Translations under genes and position numbers: made by a program
Assembly (NCBI GenBank): GCA_026122225.1
Contig: JANEZZ010000807.1
Location: forward strand, 868,001 to 932,000
Direction: 5' to 3'
DNA: 64,000 bases
DNA from: Heloderma charlesbogerti
Lineage: Eukaryota; Chordata; Lepidosauria; Squamata; Helodermatidae
Part shown: piece by piece, positions 43,440 through 58,569 of the stretch
How positions within the stretch are numbered: the first letter of the stretch is position 1
Layout of the letters: every line of letters starts with the position of its first letter
The notes under the pieces: generated by a model
What the model was told of the DNA's origin: nothing
What the model saw: only the letters and a program-made list of their open reading frames with translations
Databases searched by the model: none

Positions 43440-44150
43440 GACTTGCATGGGAAAACATAAACAGCCATAACCTTTTCAGTTTTTATGATACATATATGAC
43501 ATTTGGAGAACTCTCAGCACCAGGACTCCACCTGCCAAATTTTCGGCAGTTTGGCCCAGTGGTCTTTGCGCTAGGCGGAGTTAAAATTTGATGTTTTCCA
43601 CAAAAAATCTCAAAGCAAAGAGCTATAACTTTTCACTGTTTCCACAGAAGTGCTTGAAATCCAGGCCCCTCTCAGCACCCGGAGGGCATCCCACCTGTGA
43701 AAGGTCAGGCAGTTTGGCCCAGTGTTTTTTGTGCTTCTTCTTAAGGTGCCATCTCCTTCCTATCGGAGGTTAGCTATCATAACAGCTATTTTTGTTTTAG
43801 ATGCTCCTGCTCTGAATAGTTGTATAGAAGTACAGCTGAACCATTCCCTCAGATTCTTTAACCATGATGTTCGTCTTCTTCCTATTGATGTTTTTCCTTC
43901 CATTTTCCCTTGTATAATGAGTTGGAGTTTACCTGCGCCTAGCACTATTTTTTTGTGCTAGGCGCGGGTAAAATTTGTTTTTTTTCCACAAGAGCTCTCA
44001 AAGCAAAGAGCTATAACTTTTCACTTGTTTCCACAGAAGTGCTTGAAATCTGGGCCTCTCTCAGCCCCCCTGGAGGGCATCTCACCTGCCAAATCTCAGA
44101 CAGTTTGGCCCATTAATTTTGTGCAAGGTGCAGGTAAATTGTGTTGTTCT
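43440..44150 (+). repeat. Imperfect tandem repeat, about 150-180 bp units, interrupted by a LINE
   Basis: Three related units (about 43,440-43,580, 43,581-43,735 and 43,955-44,150) share 'cacctgccaaat'-like, 'cagtttggcccagtg' and 'aaagcaaagagctataactt' phrases, followed by 'ttccacagaagtgcttgaaa' in the last two. Between the second and third lies foreign DNA at about 43,738-43,945. The units could be a minisatellite or the repeated end of an unclassified transposon. Confidence 0.6.
43738..43945 (-). mobile_element. LINE ORF2 C-terminal fragment, possibly RTE-like
   Basis: The minus frame 43,945-43,760 reads LQLIIQGKMEGKTSIGRRRT, SWLKNLREWFSCTSIQLFRA and KIAVMIANLR. This basic GRRR-SWL-N-R pattern is a common C-terminal end in non-LTR retrotransposons; the clade is uncertain. 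Confidence 0.55.
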
Positions 44151-44214
44151 CAGAAACTCAAACCAAAGTTCATAAAGGGGATAATCAAGTTAGGTGTTGA
44201 AGCAGTGAAGAGGT

Positions 44215-44840
44215 CACTATTTATTTATTTATTTCATTTCTATACCGCCCAATAGCCAAAGCTCTCTGGGTAGTTCACAAAAATTAAACCCAAAAAGCGC
44301 AGGATAAAGCAATATAAAATATAAAAGCATTAAAACCACAATATAACAATACAACCAGAATAAAATCTGAATAAAACCTAGCAGCAATGCAGAGATTTAA
44401 AATACAGATTTAAAACATCAAAGCTAAAAGACTAGGAAGCTAAAATGCCTGGGAGAATAAAAAGGTCTTCACCAGGAGCCAGAAGGAATACAATGTAGGT
44501 GCCAGGCGAATCTCTCTAGGGAGCTCATTCCACAGCCAGGGTGCCACAGCAGAAAAGGCCCTCTTCCTGGTAGCCACCTTCGTCACTTCCTTTGGCAGGA
44601 GCTCAGAGAGAGAAGGACTGCTGAGGATGATCTTAAAAGTTATAATAAGGAGCACTATGAATTGAGCCCAGAAATGGACCAGAAGCCAGTAAGCCGATAC
44701 AAGGGAAGCATCCCCTGCTCCTACAATGTCTGCATGTCTTTGGGAGAATTGCACAAGTGTGGATTTGATGCCGGGGTGGAATGTGGTGGGATCCTCCACT
44801 TCTTGGCTGCTGAAGGGTATTTCTGGCACTTGTCGCTATG
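44215..44840 (-). mobile_element. L2 LINE 3' part, minus strand
   Basis: Begins with the reversed tail ('atttatttcatttctatacc', 'gcccaatagccaaagctctc'). The minus frame 44,829-44,440 contains KEVTKVATRKRAFSAVAPWL, WNELPREIRLAPTLYSF and TFLFSQAF. It is truncated and rearranged upstream of that. Confidence 0.8.
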
Positions 44841-45539
44841 AAGAAGCTAAAACTGGGTAGATCTGAAGCCTTCCTCCAAGTGCCACCTCCAAGGGAGGCT
44901 CAGAAGCTGGTGTCTTGATTTATGGGATCCTAAAAGTTTGCACCTCTCTTCAGCTGACAAAGCCATTCTCTGCCACACTGTTTGTACTCTGGGACCCCCA
45001 ACTGTTCCTCAGGCCGTTAAGGCCACAATGTCCTCGGGCCACAAGTTTCTCCAAGCTGGTCGAGCGTACATTGCCCCTTGAAGCAAGATCAAAGCACTAA
45101 GCCTGTGGGTTGGATCTTACAAGCTTTCCTGCTAGGTGCTCCCAGCTCATGAACTGACAGGTGACGCCAGTCTCCCTCAGCGAGCACACATCGGGGCGGG
45201 GGGGCTTCCCGGCCTGGGAAACTAGTTGCCCTTCCAGAGACAGAGTGGGGGAGAGGAAGCCTCCCAGCTTATGGAAGAGATAAGACACCACTGTATATGA
45301 GAAAAGGGGGAGATAGCCAGGCATATGCAATACCAGTTAAGGCCTGGTGTAAAAGGCCTGCTTGCTTAACCATAAAACTGCTGGTTAAGCTCAATTACAC
45401 AGGTCTGCTACTAGACTGCCTTTACATTAAAGAAAAAACCTGTAGTCCCCCAGTTGTGGAGTCTTTCCGCGTTTACAGCAGCCTCAATGGCATATGATGG
45501 GATATTTATGTCAGTTGTCTTTATGAGGTGCAGTATCTT
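44841..45539. other. Unassigned DNA
   Basis: No gene or repeat recognised. Confidence 0.3.
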
Positions 45540-45690
45540 ATTGAAATTGTTTGCTGTTTTAAATTGTTTTTAAATTTTGTATATTTAAATTTCTGTGCTA
45601 TATTTTATCTTGTGAATTGTTGTGAACCACCAGAGAGCTTTGGCTGTGGGACGGTATAGAAATGAAATTAATAATAATAATAATAATAGA
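45540..45690 (+). mobile_element. L2 tail fragment (+)
   Basis: 'aaccaccagagagctttggc' followed by 'gggacggtatagaaatgaaa' and an AAT microsatellite (about 45,667-45,690) is an L2 3' end. Confidence 0.75.
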
Positions 45691-46230
45691 AGGTGCCTGG
45701 TAAAATGTCAAAGTTCTGAGTGGGATTTTGCCATTAGGGGTGGGGTCTTCAGGGCCTTCACAGATCCTTGTTCTTCAGTCATGGTTTTGATTCCCCAAGA
45801 TCCTTACAATCCACCTATTCTGGCTGTCCTGCACCCCAGTCCTTGCAAAGAAATCCCACCAAATTATTTAAAAAATTGACCCCCTTAAGCAGAATAAATT
45901 GTGAGACTGTATGTAAGTGAGCGTTTATAATTTGGTTTGCAGCATGTGAGACTGTAAAGAACTGGAATTGGTGAGGAGTGGCAAAACAACACCCAGCTTT
46001 GGTTCCAGTGGGCCCAAGTGAATGAGTGAGCAAGCATGCAAGGCATCCCACCAAGGCGTTTTCGATAGCACAAGCATAATTCCCTTTGGCAACAGTGTAT
46101 GTGTATCCTCCTGAGACTACGTAAATCATTCCTTGCACCTGTGGGCAGGGGTGGCTGCTGGGGAGGGCGCATTTCTGCAGCACTCATGAGGCAGCTTCTA
46201 ACCTCCTCCTCTCTCATGGTCTTTCCACAG
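45691..46230 (+). other. Presumed GRINA intron, unassigned
   Basis: Lies directly upstream of a canonical splice acceptor (pyrimidine-rich tract 'cctcctctctcatggtcttt' before CCACAG at 46,225-46,230). No exon was recognised within it. Confidence 0.4.
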
Positions 46231-50237
<4,007 letters not shown>

Positions 50238-51325
50238 GCAGCCCACTGGCCCCTTCAGCATGGAGTTCCTTCCTCACAAGCCCCGTCGTCTCATGTCATC
50301 ATGGTTATGCTTTTTGCCCCTGAGACACCGCGGGTTCTTTTGTTTTCCCTTTCATTTGTTTGGGTTCCTGCCCAGTCCTTGGGATTGAGTTCTCCTTCTC
50401 TCATGCTCCCTGACTTGTGCTTTTCTGGGGAAGGCTACACACAGAGAAGCAATTCAGGATAGCAAATGGGCCACCCCCACAGGGAAGGCATTCTTTTGCC
50501 TGCCTGCCACACACCGGGGGGGTGTGGGGAGTGTCAAATTCCTGAAAGAAAAGGGCTTTTCTGCCTGGCATCTCCCAGGGGAGGGGGGAGTTTTGGTGTA
50601 CAGAGGTGGGGAGGGCATGTAAATACACCATGCTTGAGTCTGTCCCTCTCTCTTTTGTATTTTGATCTGTAATGTTGAGTAATGTCCTTATTCCTGGCAT
50701 ACCAGCCACACAGCACTATTCCTCTTCCCTCCTCACCCCCCATGCACATGGGTGCCAAATTTGTTCTGGGGCACTGGTCACATGCAGACTTTTTTCCCCC
50801 TCCTGGGTGGAATGAACTTCCCCACACACTCCTTCTTGCCTCTCTGTCCCCCCACCCCAAATACTAGGCGGTTGCTGTCTCCCTCCCCACCCAACCTTGC
50901 CTTCCACCTTCCTGGACTTTATGTTCCAGCCATTGTGAAGGCTGTGTTGTACACCCACCTCCATTTTATGAGCGCCGTCTAGAACACTAGGGACAGCTCC
51001 TCTCCTCTTAGTAGTGGGCAAGGGGTGACTCAGCCACGTTTTGCAGGCTTGCATGGGGCGTGTGAGGTGGAGCCCTCCTTGCTGTGGGCCTCCAGCACTT
51101 TGCTCTGCTGAGGCCTTTTATAGTGAGATGTGAAGTTCGCTGTCACGTGATGTCCTCCAGGGGCACTGCACCCATCCTTCCCTCCCCCCCTCGCCCATGT
51201 TGCTGGCTTTAGGGGTGCCCTGCACTACTGCATGCTGAGCAGCCACTACTGCACCCCCAGGCCAGCCTCCGCACTAAGCTGTATAAATAGAGTATCCTAA
51301 TAAAAGTGAGAATGTACCAAATATC
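50238..51325 (+). other. GRINA: GRINA 3' UTR
   Basis: From the stop codon to a canonical AATAAA at 51,299-51,304, with cleavage expected 15-25 bases later. It is long (about 1.08 kb) and contains CT/CCC-rich stretches. No conserved element was identified by eye. Confidence 0.75.
51299..51304 (+). terminator. GRINA: GRINA poly(A) signal
   Basis: AATAAA in 'cctaataaaagtgag'; the only such hexamer soon after the GRINA stop codon. Confidence 0.8.
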
Positions 51326-51922
51326 CTGTCCTCCATTTTATCTTTCTCTGTGGCTAATAGGCTGGGAGGGGAGGAAGGGTTCTTTCCAGAGATGATGGTT
51401 AATGCATGGCCAGCAAACCCTTGCAGGAATGTTGCAAGGGGTACAAAGATGCCTGCAGACTTCACAAGCTTTACCCCGTTCTTACAGGATGAGTGTGAGA
51501 AACCTCTAGAATACTTGGTCTGGCTTGTTGCTAAAGCTCCCAGGCAAGACCTTGCTGGCACCGTACTTCATTGGCTGTGTGCAGACTGGTATGCACACAC
51601 TCCACTACCAAAGGGGCAGGTTTGTTGACAGGCATTGGAAGCTGCTTAAGGGCCTGGTGAAAGCAAACACAGCACGCTTGGGAGCATCCACGTTTAAAAG
51701 GTGAGTGAAGGTCAAAGCTGTGCCTGGGTGTTATACTTCTCTAAAAGAGCCAAGTATTTCTGACAACAAAACTACAATTCCTAGCATTCCTTGGAGGAAT
51801 CAATGGCAGTTCAAACATCTTCAAAGAGGTTTATATGTGTAAAGTGGGCAGGCTTTATTGCTGCTGCTTCCTTTTGGGGCAACTGAGCATGCTCTGCATT
51901 ATTCTTCCAGGAACCACATCCA
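51326..51922. other. Unassigned DNA with a small SINE/MITE-like motif
   Basis: 'aaactacaattcctagcatt' and 'caatggcagttcaaac' at about 51,768-51,812 match a common reptile short repeat; nothing else is recognised. Confidence 0.35.
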
Positions 51923-53197
51923 TCAGGTTGGGTTGGGAGTAGGAGGCACTGCACTACAGTGGTTCCGCTCCTACTTGGATGGGCAATTCCAGAAGGTGGT
52001 GCTGGGGGATTACTGCTCTGTGCCATAGCAATTGTGCCATGGGGTTCCACAGGGCTCTATTTTATCCCCCATGCTGTTTAACATCTACATGAAACCGCTG
52101 GGGGAGGTTATCCAGAGGTGTGGGCTGAGGTGCCATCAATATGCAGATGACACCCAGCTCTACCTCTCTTTTACATCAAAACCAAGTGAGGCAGTGACTG
52201 TTCTGAATCAGTGCCTGGGCACGGTAATGGACTGGATGAGGGCTAATAAACTGAAACTCAATCCAGACAAGACGGAGGTACTGTTAGTGGGTGGTTCGTC
52301 TGCCCGGCTAGGTGATATTCCACCTGTTCTGGAGGGGGTTGCACTCCCCCTAAAGGATCAGGTTCGTAGTTTGGGGGTGCTCTTGGATCCAGAACTGTCA
52401 CTTGAGGCACAGGTGAACTCAGTGGCACAGAGCACTTTTTATCAGCTTAGGCTGGTATACCAACTACGCCCTTATCTGGACAGAGATAGCCTAGCTACAG
52501 TTATCCATGCTCTGATAACTTCTCGTCTGGATTACTGCAATGCGTTATACGTGGGGCTGCCTTTGAAAACGGTCCGGAAACTTCAGCTGGTCCAAAATAG
52601 TGCAGCAAGATTGTTAACAGGGACTGGCCTGCGAGCTCATATTACGCCGGTACTTTTCCAGCTGCACTGGCTGCCAGTCCATTTCCGGGCCCGATTCAAA
52701 GTGCTGGTGTTAACATTCAAAGCCCTCAACGGCTTGGGGCCAGGTTACCTGAAGGATCGCCTCCTCCCATATGTGCCTGCCCGGACCTTAAGATCATCAT
52801 CAGCGGCCCTTCTCCGTGAGCCCCTGCCAAAGGAAGTGAGGCGGGTGGCTACTAGGAGGAGGGCTTTTTCTGCTGTGGCACCCCAGCTCTGGAATGAGCT
52901 CCCTAGTGAGGTTTGCCTGGCACCTACATTGTACTCCTTTTGGCGCCAGGTGAAGGCCTTTTTATTTTCCCAGGCATTTTAGCTTTCTAAATTTTTATCT
53001 TTGCTGTTTTAAATCTGTATTTTAAACTCCTGCACTGCTGCTAGGTTTTATTGTGGTTGTATTGTTATATTGTGGTTTTAATGTTCTGTATATTTTAAAT
53101 TGTTTTATTGTGTGTTGCTTGGATTTAATTTTTGTGAACCGCCCAGAGAGCTTCGGCTATTGGGCGGTATAGAAATGAAATAAATAAATAAATAAAT
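51923..53197 (+). mobile_element. L2 LINE 3' half (+), young subfamily
   Basis: Starts inside ORF2. The frame 52,032-52,982 contains HGVPQGSILSPMLFNIYM, QYADDTQLYLS, and the C-terminal part ending FLFSQAF. A TAG at 52,026-52,028 replaces a Trp codon of the sister copy, so the frame is interrupted there. The 3' end has the L2 tail and AAATA repeat to 53,197. Confidence 0.9.
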
Positions 53198-53416
53198 TCC
53201 TCACGTTCCAGCATGTTCTCTTTGTCAGCCTCCTCCTCCAAACCACATCTGCTTGATCACTTTGAGAGTTCTCTGAAGTTACTTCTGGCACCTCAGCTAT
53301 CCATTTCCATAAGACATTTGATTTACAAGTTGCTGTTTGCCACATTCACTCATTTTCTCTGACTGAAGAGGCCTGTCCTAGATCAAAGGTGCTACATTTG
53401 TACTCTTCAGGGCTAA
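53198..53416. other. Unassigned DNA
   Basis: Nothing recognised. Confidence 0.3.
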
Positions 53417-55090
53417 CTACATTCCTCCTTCTTGTGGCCTGCCTGGACACTTGCTTGTATGGCTTATCACTGGCACCTTCCGGCGTGTTAGGAGGAGCAC
53501 ATTCCCTTGTGGAACCTCTCCTCTTACTCCATGACTGCTAAGTTTGCTCAGAAGTCTTTGGTGAGGGATTCTGTCAAAAGCTTTTTGGAAGTCCAAGTAA
53601 ACAATGTCTACCGGATCACCCCTGTCTACATGTTTACTGACACTCACAAAGAACTCTAAAAGGTTCGTGAGACAGGACTTACTTTGCGAAAGGTTGATTC
53701 CTTTTCAGCAGGGCTTGTCCTTCTATATGCTTACTAATTTTATCTTTAATAATGCTTTCAAACAATTTACCCAGAACAGACGTTAAGCTAATCAGCCTGT
53801 AATTTCCCAGATCCCCCCTGGATCCCTGCTTAAAAATTGGTGTTCCATTGGCCATCTTCCAGTCCTCTGGTACAGAGGCTGATCTTAGGGACAAGTTGCA
53901 TATTTTGTTTAGAAGATCAGCAATTTCATATTTGAGTTCTTTAAGAACTCTAGGATGGATACCATCTGGGCCTGATAATTTATTTCCCTGATGAGGTTGA
54001 GAACTTCATCTTTTGTCACCACTATTTGCCTCAGTTCTTCAAACTCCCTTCCTGAAAACATCCGTTCAGACACAGGCATATGACCTATATTTTCTGCAGT
54101 GACAACGGATGAAAAGAATTCATTCAACTTCTCTGCAATCTCCTTGTCCTCCTTTAGTACTCTTTTAACTCCATTGTCATCCAACAGTCCAACTGCCTCC
54201 CTAGCTGGCTTCCTGCTTCTGATATATTTAAAGTATTCTTTATTGTTGGCCTTGATGTTGTGAGCGATATGCTCTTCAAAATGCTTTTTTGCATCTCTTA
54301 TTGTCTGCTTGCATCGCCTTTGTGCAAGCTTCCATTTTCCTCACTTGGGCAAGACTTCTATTTTCTGAATGAAGCCTTCTTTTCTCTAATAGCTCCCTTA
54401 ACACTGCTTGTTAACCATGCCGGTGACCTCTTGGACTTCCTGCTACCTTTCTTAACCTGTGATATACATTTTAGCTGAGCTATTATTGTGGTTTTGAGTA
54501 ATCTCCAAGCATTTTGAAGGGATTTAACCCTCTTGACACCCCCTTTCAAGTTCCTTTTCACCAGTTCCCTCATTTTAGAGAAGTTTCCTCTTTTTGAAGT
54601 CAAATGTGACTGTGTTGGGCTTCCTGGGCAATTTTCCACACACATATATAAAAGCTGATAGCACTGTGGTCACTGTTTCCAATTGGTCCAACAACATTTA
54701 CATCCTATGCTAGGTCCTGGGCGATACCACTTAGGATTAAATCCAGGGTCGCCTCCCTTCTGGTTGGTTCCATGACCAACTGTTCTAGAGTACAGTCATT
54801 TAGGGCATCAAGAGATTTAACCTCTTTGTCGTGACTGGAAAATGCATTTATCTAGTCAATGTGGAGGTAACTGAAGTCAACCATTATTACAACACTTCCT
54901 CATTTGTAGGCCTCCTGATCCTGTTTTCCTGATCCTGTTTTCCATCTCAAGGTCACTCTGAACATTCTGATCTGGGGGACGATAGCATGCTCCTAGCACT
55001 AAATTAGTTTTGGAGCTTGGTATTGTCACCCATAGCATTCTGTGGAAGAGTCTGTCTCTTTTAGGTGTTGTAGTCTGCTCAGCACCATGC
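53417..55090 (-). mobile_element. CR1-B (L3-like) LINE, minus strand
   Basis: Minus frames: 54,645-54,358 (KRGNFSKMRELVKRNLKG; RSPAWLTSSVKGAI), 54,184-53,909 (MDDNGVKRVLKEDKEI; EFFSSVVTAENIGHMPVS), 53,894-53,679 (VPEDWKMANGTPIFKQGSRG; LTSVLGKLFESIIKD) and 53,647-53,417 (VYLDFQKAFDRIPHQRLL), covering the linker and first half of the RT. 54,700-55,090 is a decayed endonuclease. No 3' end is present. Confidence 0.8.
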
Positions 55091-55092
55091 CA

Positions 55093-55960
55093 ATATAGCT
55101 AATACCTTGGAAGACAGAAACAAAATTCAAAGTGAACTTGATAGACTGGAGCGCTGGGCAGAAAACAACAGGATGACATTTCATAGGGATAAATGCCAAG
55201 TTCTGCACCTAGGAAAAAGAAACCAAATGCACAATTACAAGATGGGGGATACGTGGCTCCACAACACTACAAGCAAGAAGGATCTTGAAATTGTAGATGA
55301 ATATGAGCCAACCATGTGATGTGGCTGCAAAAAAGGCAAATGCTATTTTGGGCTACATTAATAGAAGCATAGCTTCCAAATCCCGGGAAGTACTAGCTCC
55401 CCTCTACTCAGCACTGGTTAGGCCTCATCTGGAGTACTGTGTCCAGTTCTGGGCACCGCACTTTAAGAAGGATGCAGACAAGCTGGAGAGGGGTCAGAGG
55501 AGGGCAACAAAGATGATCAAGGGACTGGAAACAAAGCCCTATGAAGAAAGTTGGAAAGAGCTCGGCACATTTAGCCAAGAGGAGAGGAGAGGAGAGGAGA
55601 GGAGACTGAGGGGAGATAGGATAGCGCTCTTCAAGTACTTGAAAGGTTGTCACAGAGAGGAAGGCCAGGATCTCTCCTCCATCATCCCAGAATGCAGGAC
55701 ATGGAAGAATGGGCTCAAGTGACAGGAAGCCAGATTCCGGCTGAACATCAGGAAAAACATCCTGACTGTTAGAGCAATACGACAATGGAACCAATTCCCT
55801 AGGGCGGTGGAGGGTCTCCCACACTGGAGGCGTTCAAGATGAGGCTGGACAGCCACCTGTCAGGGATGCTCTGACTTGGATTCCTGCACTGAGCAGGGGG
55901 TTGGACTCGATGGTCTTGTAGGCCCCTTCCAACCCTACTATTCAATGATCCTATGCCCTC
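55093..55960 (+). mobile_element. CR1 LINE 3' part (+)
   Basis: Begins after the catalytic RT motif with NKIQSELDRLERWAENN. The frame 55,297-55,722 carries [45 protein letters not shown] and a small GAGAGG expansion at about 55,580-55,605. It ends with the ATTCTATG-type tail at about 55,955. Confidence 0.85.
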
Positions 55961-56665
55961 TTTGACATACAGGGCAGCACCTCCCCCAGTATGCCCTTCC
56001 CTGTTCTTCCTGTAGAGTTTATATCTAGAGATGACCGAATGTATTGGCCCCAGGAGCATAGCCAAGTAATTTATAGTGTTAGAGGGGCCTAGAGATCCAT
56101 AATGCTTGCTTAAGTTCATTATTGGTGCAATTCCCATGCTAGTAAGCCTCTGAGCATGTGCAGATGAGTCAAAAGGCTGATAACAGCCTTCTCGGTGCAT
56201 TCCTTGCTAATGAGGAGAGTCTGTATCTCTGATGTGCCTGGGAAGCAAAGTCTGTTTACAGGTGGCTGTGCCTGAGAACCAAACACTTCTGGCCTCTGCT
56301 GAGAATGAACGCTAGGAGCGCGTGCTGCTGAAACGCTTACTGCTAACCTGTAGCGTATAAGACCCATTAGACCCAATGGCTTAGGTTCAGAGAAGCTGTC
56401 TGATCCAACCATTGTGTATGCCTGTGTGCTGTAAGTTACTCAATAAAGTACTCCTTGTAAGCAAACCTTTGAGTCTGATGTATCACTATCTTGGCACTTC
56501 TAACCTAAGAGTTGAACACCCACGGCCGGGGCAACATACCGTATCCTACTGGCTCTCTCCGCTCTACCAGGTTTCTGTAATGTCCACTATATCCAGGTTC
56601 TCCTTTAAAACCAAGCACTCCAACTCTCCTATTTTGGCTTGGAGGCTGCTAGCATTTGCATAGAA
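55961..56665 (-). mobile_element. CR1-B endonuclease fragment, split by an LTR
   Basis: The left part, 55,961-56,033, encodes on the minus strand KKNREGHTGGGAALYVKE-like sequence. The right part, 56,536-56,665, encodes GELECLVLKENLDIVDITET. Together they are contiguous parts of a CR1 endonuclease interrupted by the LTR at 56,039-56,534. Confidence 0.65.
56039..56534 (+). mobile_element. Probable solo LTR
   Basis: Starts TGTATTGGCCCC and ends GGGGCAACA, inverted TG/CA-type termini. A TATA-like 'cgtataag' lies near 56,354 and AATAAA at 56,442-56,447, about 87 bp before the right end, the order expected for U3-R-U5. ACCG occurs a base or two outside both ends, compatible with a short target duplication. 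No internal sequence is attached. Class not determined. Confidence 0.6.
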
Positions 56666-56689
56666 ACACCTAGAAACACCTATTTCTCT

Positions 56690-56945
56690 GTGGTGGCCCC
56701 ACTCTGTGGAACTCCCTCCCTCGGGAACTCTGCCATGCCCCCTCTTTAATGAGCTTCCACCATACATTGAAAACTTGGTTGTTCAGGCAGGCATTTGGGG
56801 TGGGTAAGGGTTAGGGTATTTTTAGAAATACGACGTTTTGATGTGTAATTTTACTGTTTTAAACTGTTTGTACTGTTGTACATCACCCAGAGTGGCCGGA
56901 TGACTGGAAATGTAATATATGTAACAAACAAACAAACAAACATGG
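56690..56945 (+). mobile_element. L2-like 3' end of an older subfamily (+)
   Basis: 'gtggaactccctccctcggg' encodes the WNSLP-type C-terminal motif region; 'atcacccagagtggccggat' and an AAAC microsatellite (56,924-56,943) form the tail. Confidence 0.6.
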
Positions 56946-57068
56946 TGCCCTGTCGCAGATGCCTCTGGCATGTGCATCTTTTGCTATGGGACTTTGGCCT
57001 CTTTGGCTATTATGTTTGACCATGTACTCCTGGCCTACTTCCTCCCCTTCTACATCTTGGCAATCAGA

Positions 57069-57121
57069 AACATAGAATCATAGAATAGTAGGGTTGGAAG
57101 GGGCCTACAAGACCATTGAGT
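57069..57121 (-). mobile_element. CR1 tail tip, minus strand
   Basis: 'catagaatcatagaatagta' followed by 'gggttggaaggggcctacaa' is the last ~50 bp of a CR1, an extreme 5' truncation. Confidence 0.75.
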
Positions 57122-57560
57122 CCATCTTCATCCCTTTGGGATGATTTAACCTAAACCGGGTGCTTCCTAGCTCCTTTGGCTTTCCCCCAGGGATTAGTTC
57201 AAAAGCTGCCCTGCCACCTTTTTTATGTTTATCACCAGCAGACTGGTTCCATTTTAATTTAAGTGGAGCCCACCCCCCTTGTACAGGCCCAGCTTGTCCC
57301 AAAATGTTCCCCAGTGCCTAACTAATCTGAACCCTCCTTCCTGCACCACCATCTCATCCGCACATTGAGACTTCTCAGCTTCACCTGTCTAGATGGCCCT
57401 GCATGTGGAACAGGTAGCATTTCCGAGAAAGCCACCTTGGTGGTCCTGAATTTCAACCTCCTGCTGAGCAAGCTAAAGTTGGCTTCCAGGACCTCACGAC
57501 TACACTTCCCCACATCGTTGGTACCATCATGGATAGATTTAAATTCTTTTTGAATATTAT
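57122..57560 (-). pseudogene. CR1-B ORF1 esterase-like fragment
   Basis: On the minus strand IHDGTNDVGKCSREVL (GTND, SGNH block III) is followed by RRLKFRTTKVAFSEMLPVP and RMRWWCRKEGSD (57,513-57,322). A second piece at 57,302-57,105 reads ELGSTRFRLNHPKG. This parallels the ORF1 domain at 23,910-24,392 in a second CR1 subfamily. Frameshifted and inactive. Confidence 0.65.
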
Positions 57561-57974
57561 CCTGAATTGTGCCAGAAAGAACAGTGATAAATTGTTCAGC
57601 AGTTTTAAATATTGCTACTAAGAGTTCCAGGAAGAGGAGGAATAGAAGACTGTTTGATCTTTGTCCAACAATAGCAGGAAGACTTTAATCAGTACCACTA
57701 AAAACACTATATTTCATGTCTTTACCTGTTTTAGATAAAGCCACTTGCTTTTCTTTCTAATACAGACTTTTAGGAACCTAGGAACATAGTCACGCTGGAT
57801 TGGACCGGGGGGCTATCTAGACCGGCATTCCGTTCACATGGTGGCCAACCAGATGGCTACAGATTATCTAGATCCACCTCACACAAGTGCTTAACTCACT
57901 TGTTTGCTGATGCTTTGTCACTGGGGCTCATCACACTTGGAGAGCAAGATAAAAACCTTAAGAGAACACCTTTA
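57561..57974. other. Unassigned DNA with a repeat fragment
   Basis: 57,775-57,860 ('aggaacatagtcacgctgga', 'ggtggccaaccagatgg') resembles a CR1/L3-like tail or SINE in minus orientation. The rest is unrecognised. Confidence 0.35.
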
Positions 57975-58219
57975 GTGAGCTCCCGTCTTCAGTCCCAGCT
58001 CCTGCCAACCTAGCAGTTCGAAAGCAAAAGAAATTGCAAGTATAGGTACCGCCTCAGTGGGAAAGGTAACAGCGTTCCGTGCACCTCGGTGTTCAGTCAT
58101 GCCGGCCACATGACCACGGAAGCGTCTTCGGACAGCGCTGGCTCTTCGGCTTAGAAACGGGGATGAGCACCGCACCCTAGAGTCGGACACGACTGGTTGG
58201 GGACACCTTTACCTTTTTA
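57975..58219 (+). mobile_element. Sauria SINE
   Basis: A tRNA-derived head and body ('cagctcctgccaacctagca', 'taggtaccgcctcagtggga', 'catgccggccacatgaccac', 'gatgagcaccgcaccctaga') is followed by a BovB-like 3' end ('gtcggacacgactggttggg', 'acctttaccttttt'). This is the diagnostic layout of Sauria SINEs, which are mobilised by BovB-type LINEs and known from squamates. Confidence 0.88.
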
Positions 58220-58563
58220 TAGTTCAGAAGCGCTCTTCAAGTACTTGAAAGGTTGTCACAGAAAGGAAGGCCAGGATCTCTTCTTGATCATCCCAGAATG
58301 CAGGACATGGAATAATGGGCTCAAGTTACAGGAAGCCAGATTCCGGCTTAACATCAGGGAAAACTTCCTGACTGTTAGAGCAATATGACAATGGAACCAA
58401 TTCCCTAGGGAGGTAGTGGGCTCTCCCACACTGGAGGCATTCAAGATAAAGCTGGACAGCCATCTGTCAGGGATGCTTTGACTTGGATTCCTGCACTGAG
58501 CAGGAGGTTGGACTTGATGGTCATACAGGCCCCTTCCAACCCTACTATTCTATGATTCTATGA
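58220..58563 (+). mobile_element. CR1 3' tail (+)
   Basis: From 'gcgctcttcaagtacttgaa' through [22 protein letters not shown] coding to the ATTCTATG tail at about 58,563. It abuts the Sauria SINE. Confidence 0.85.
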
Positions 58564-58569
58564 GTTAAG

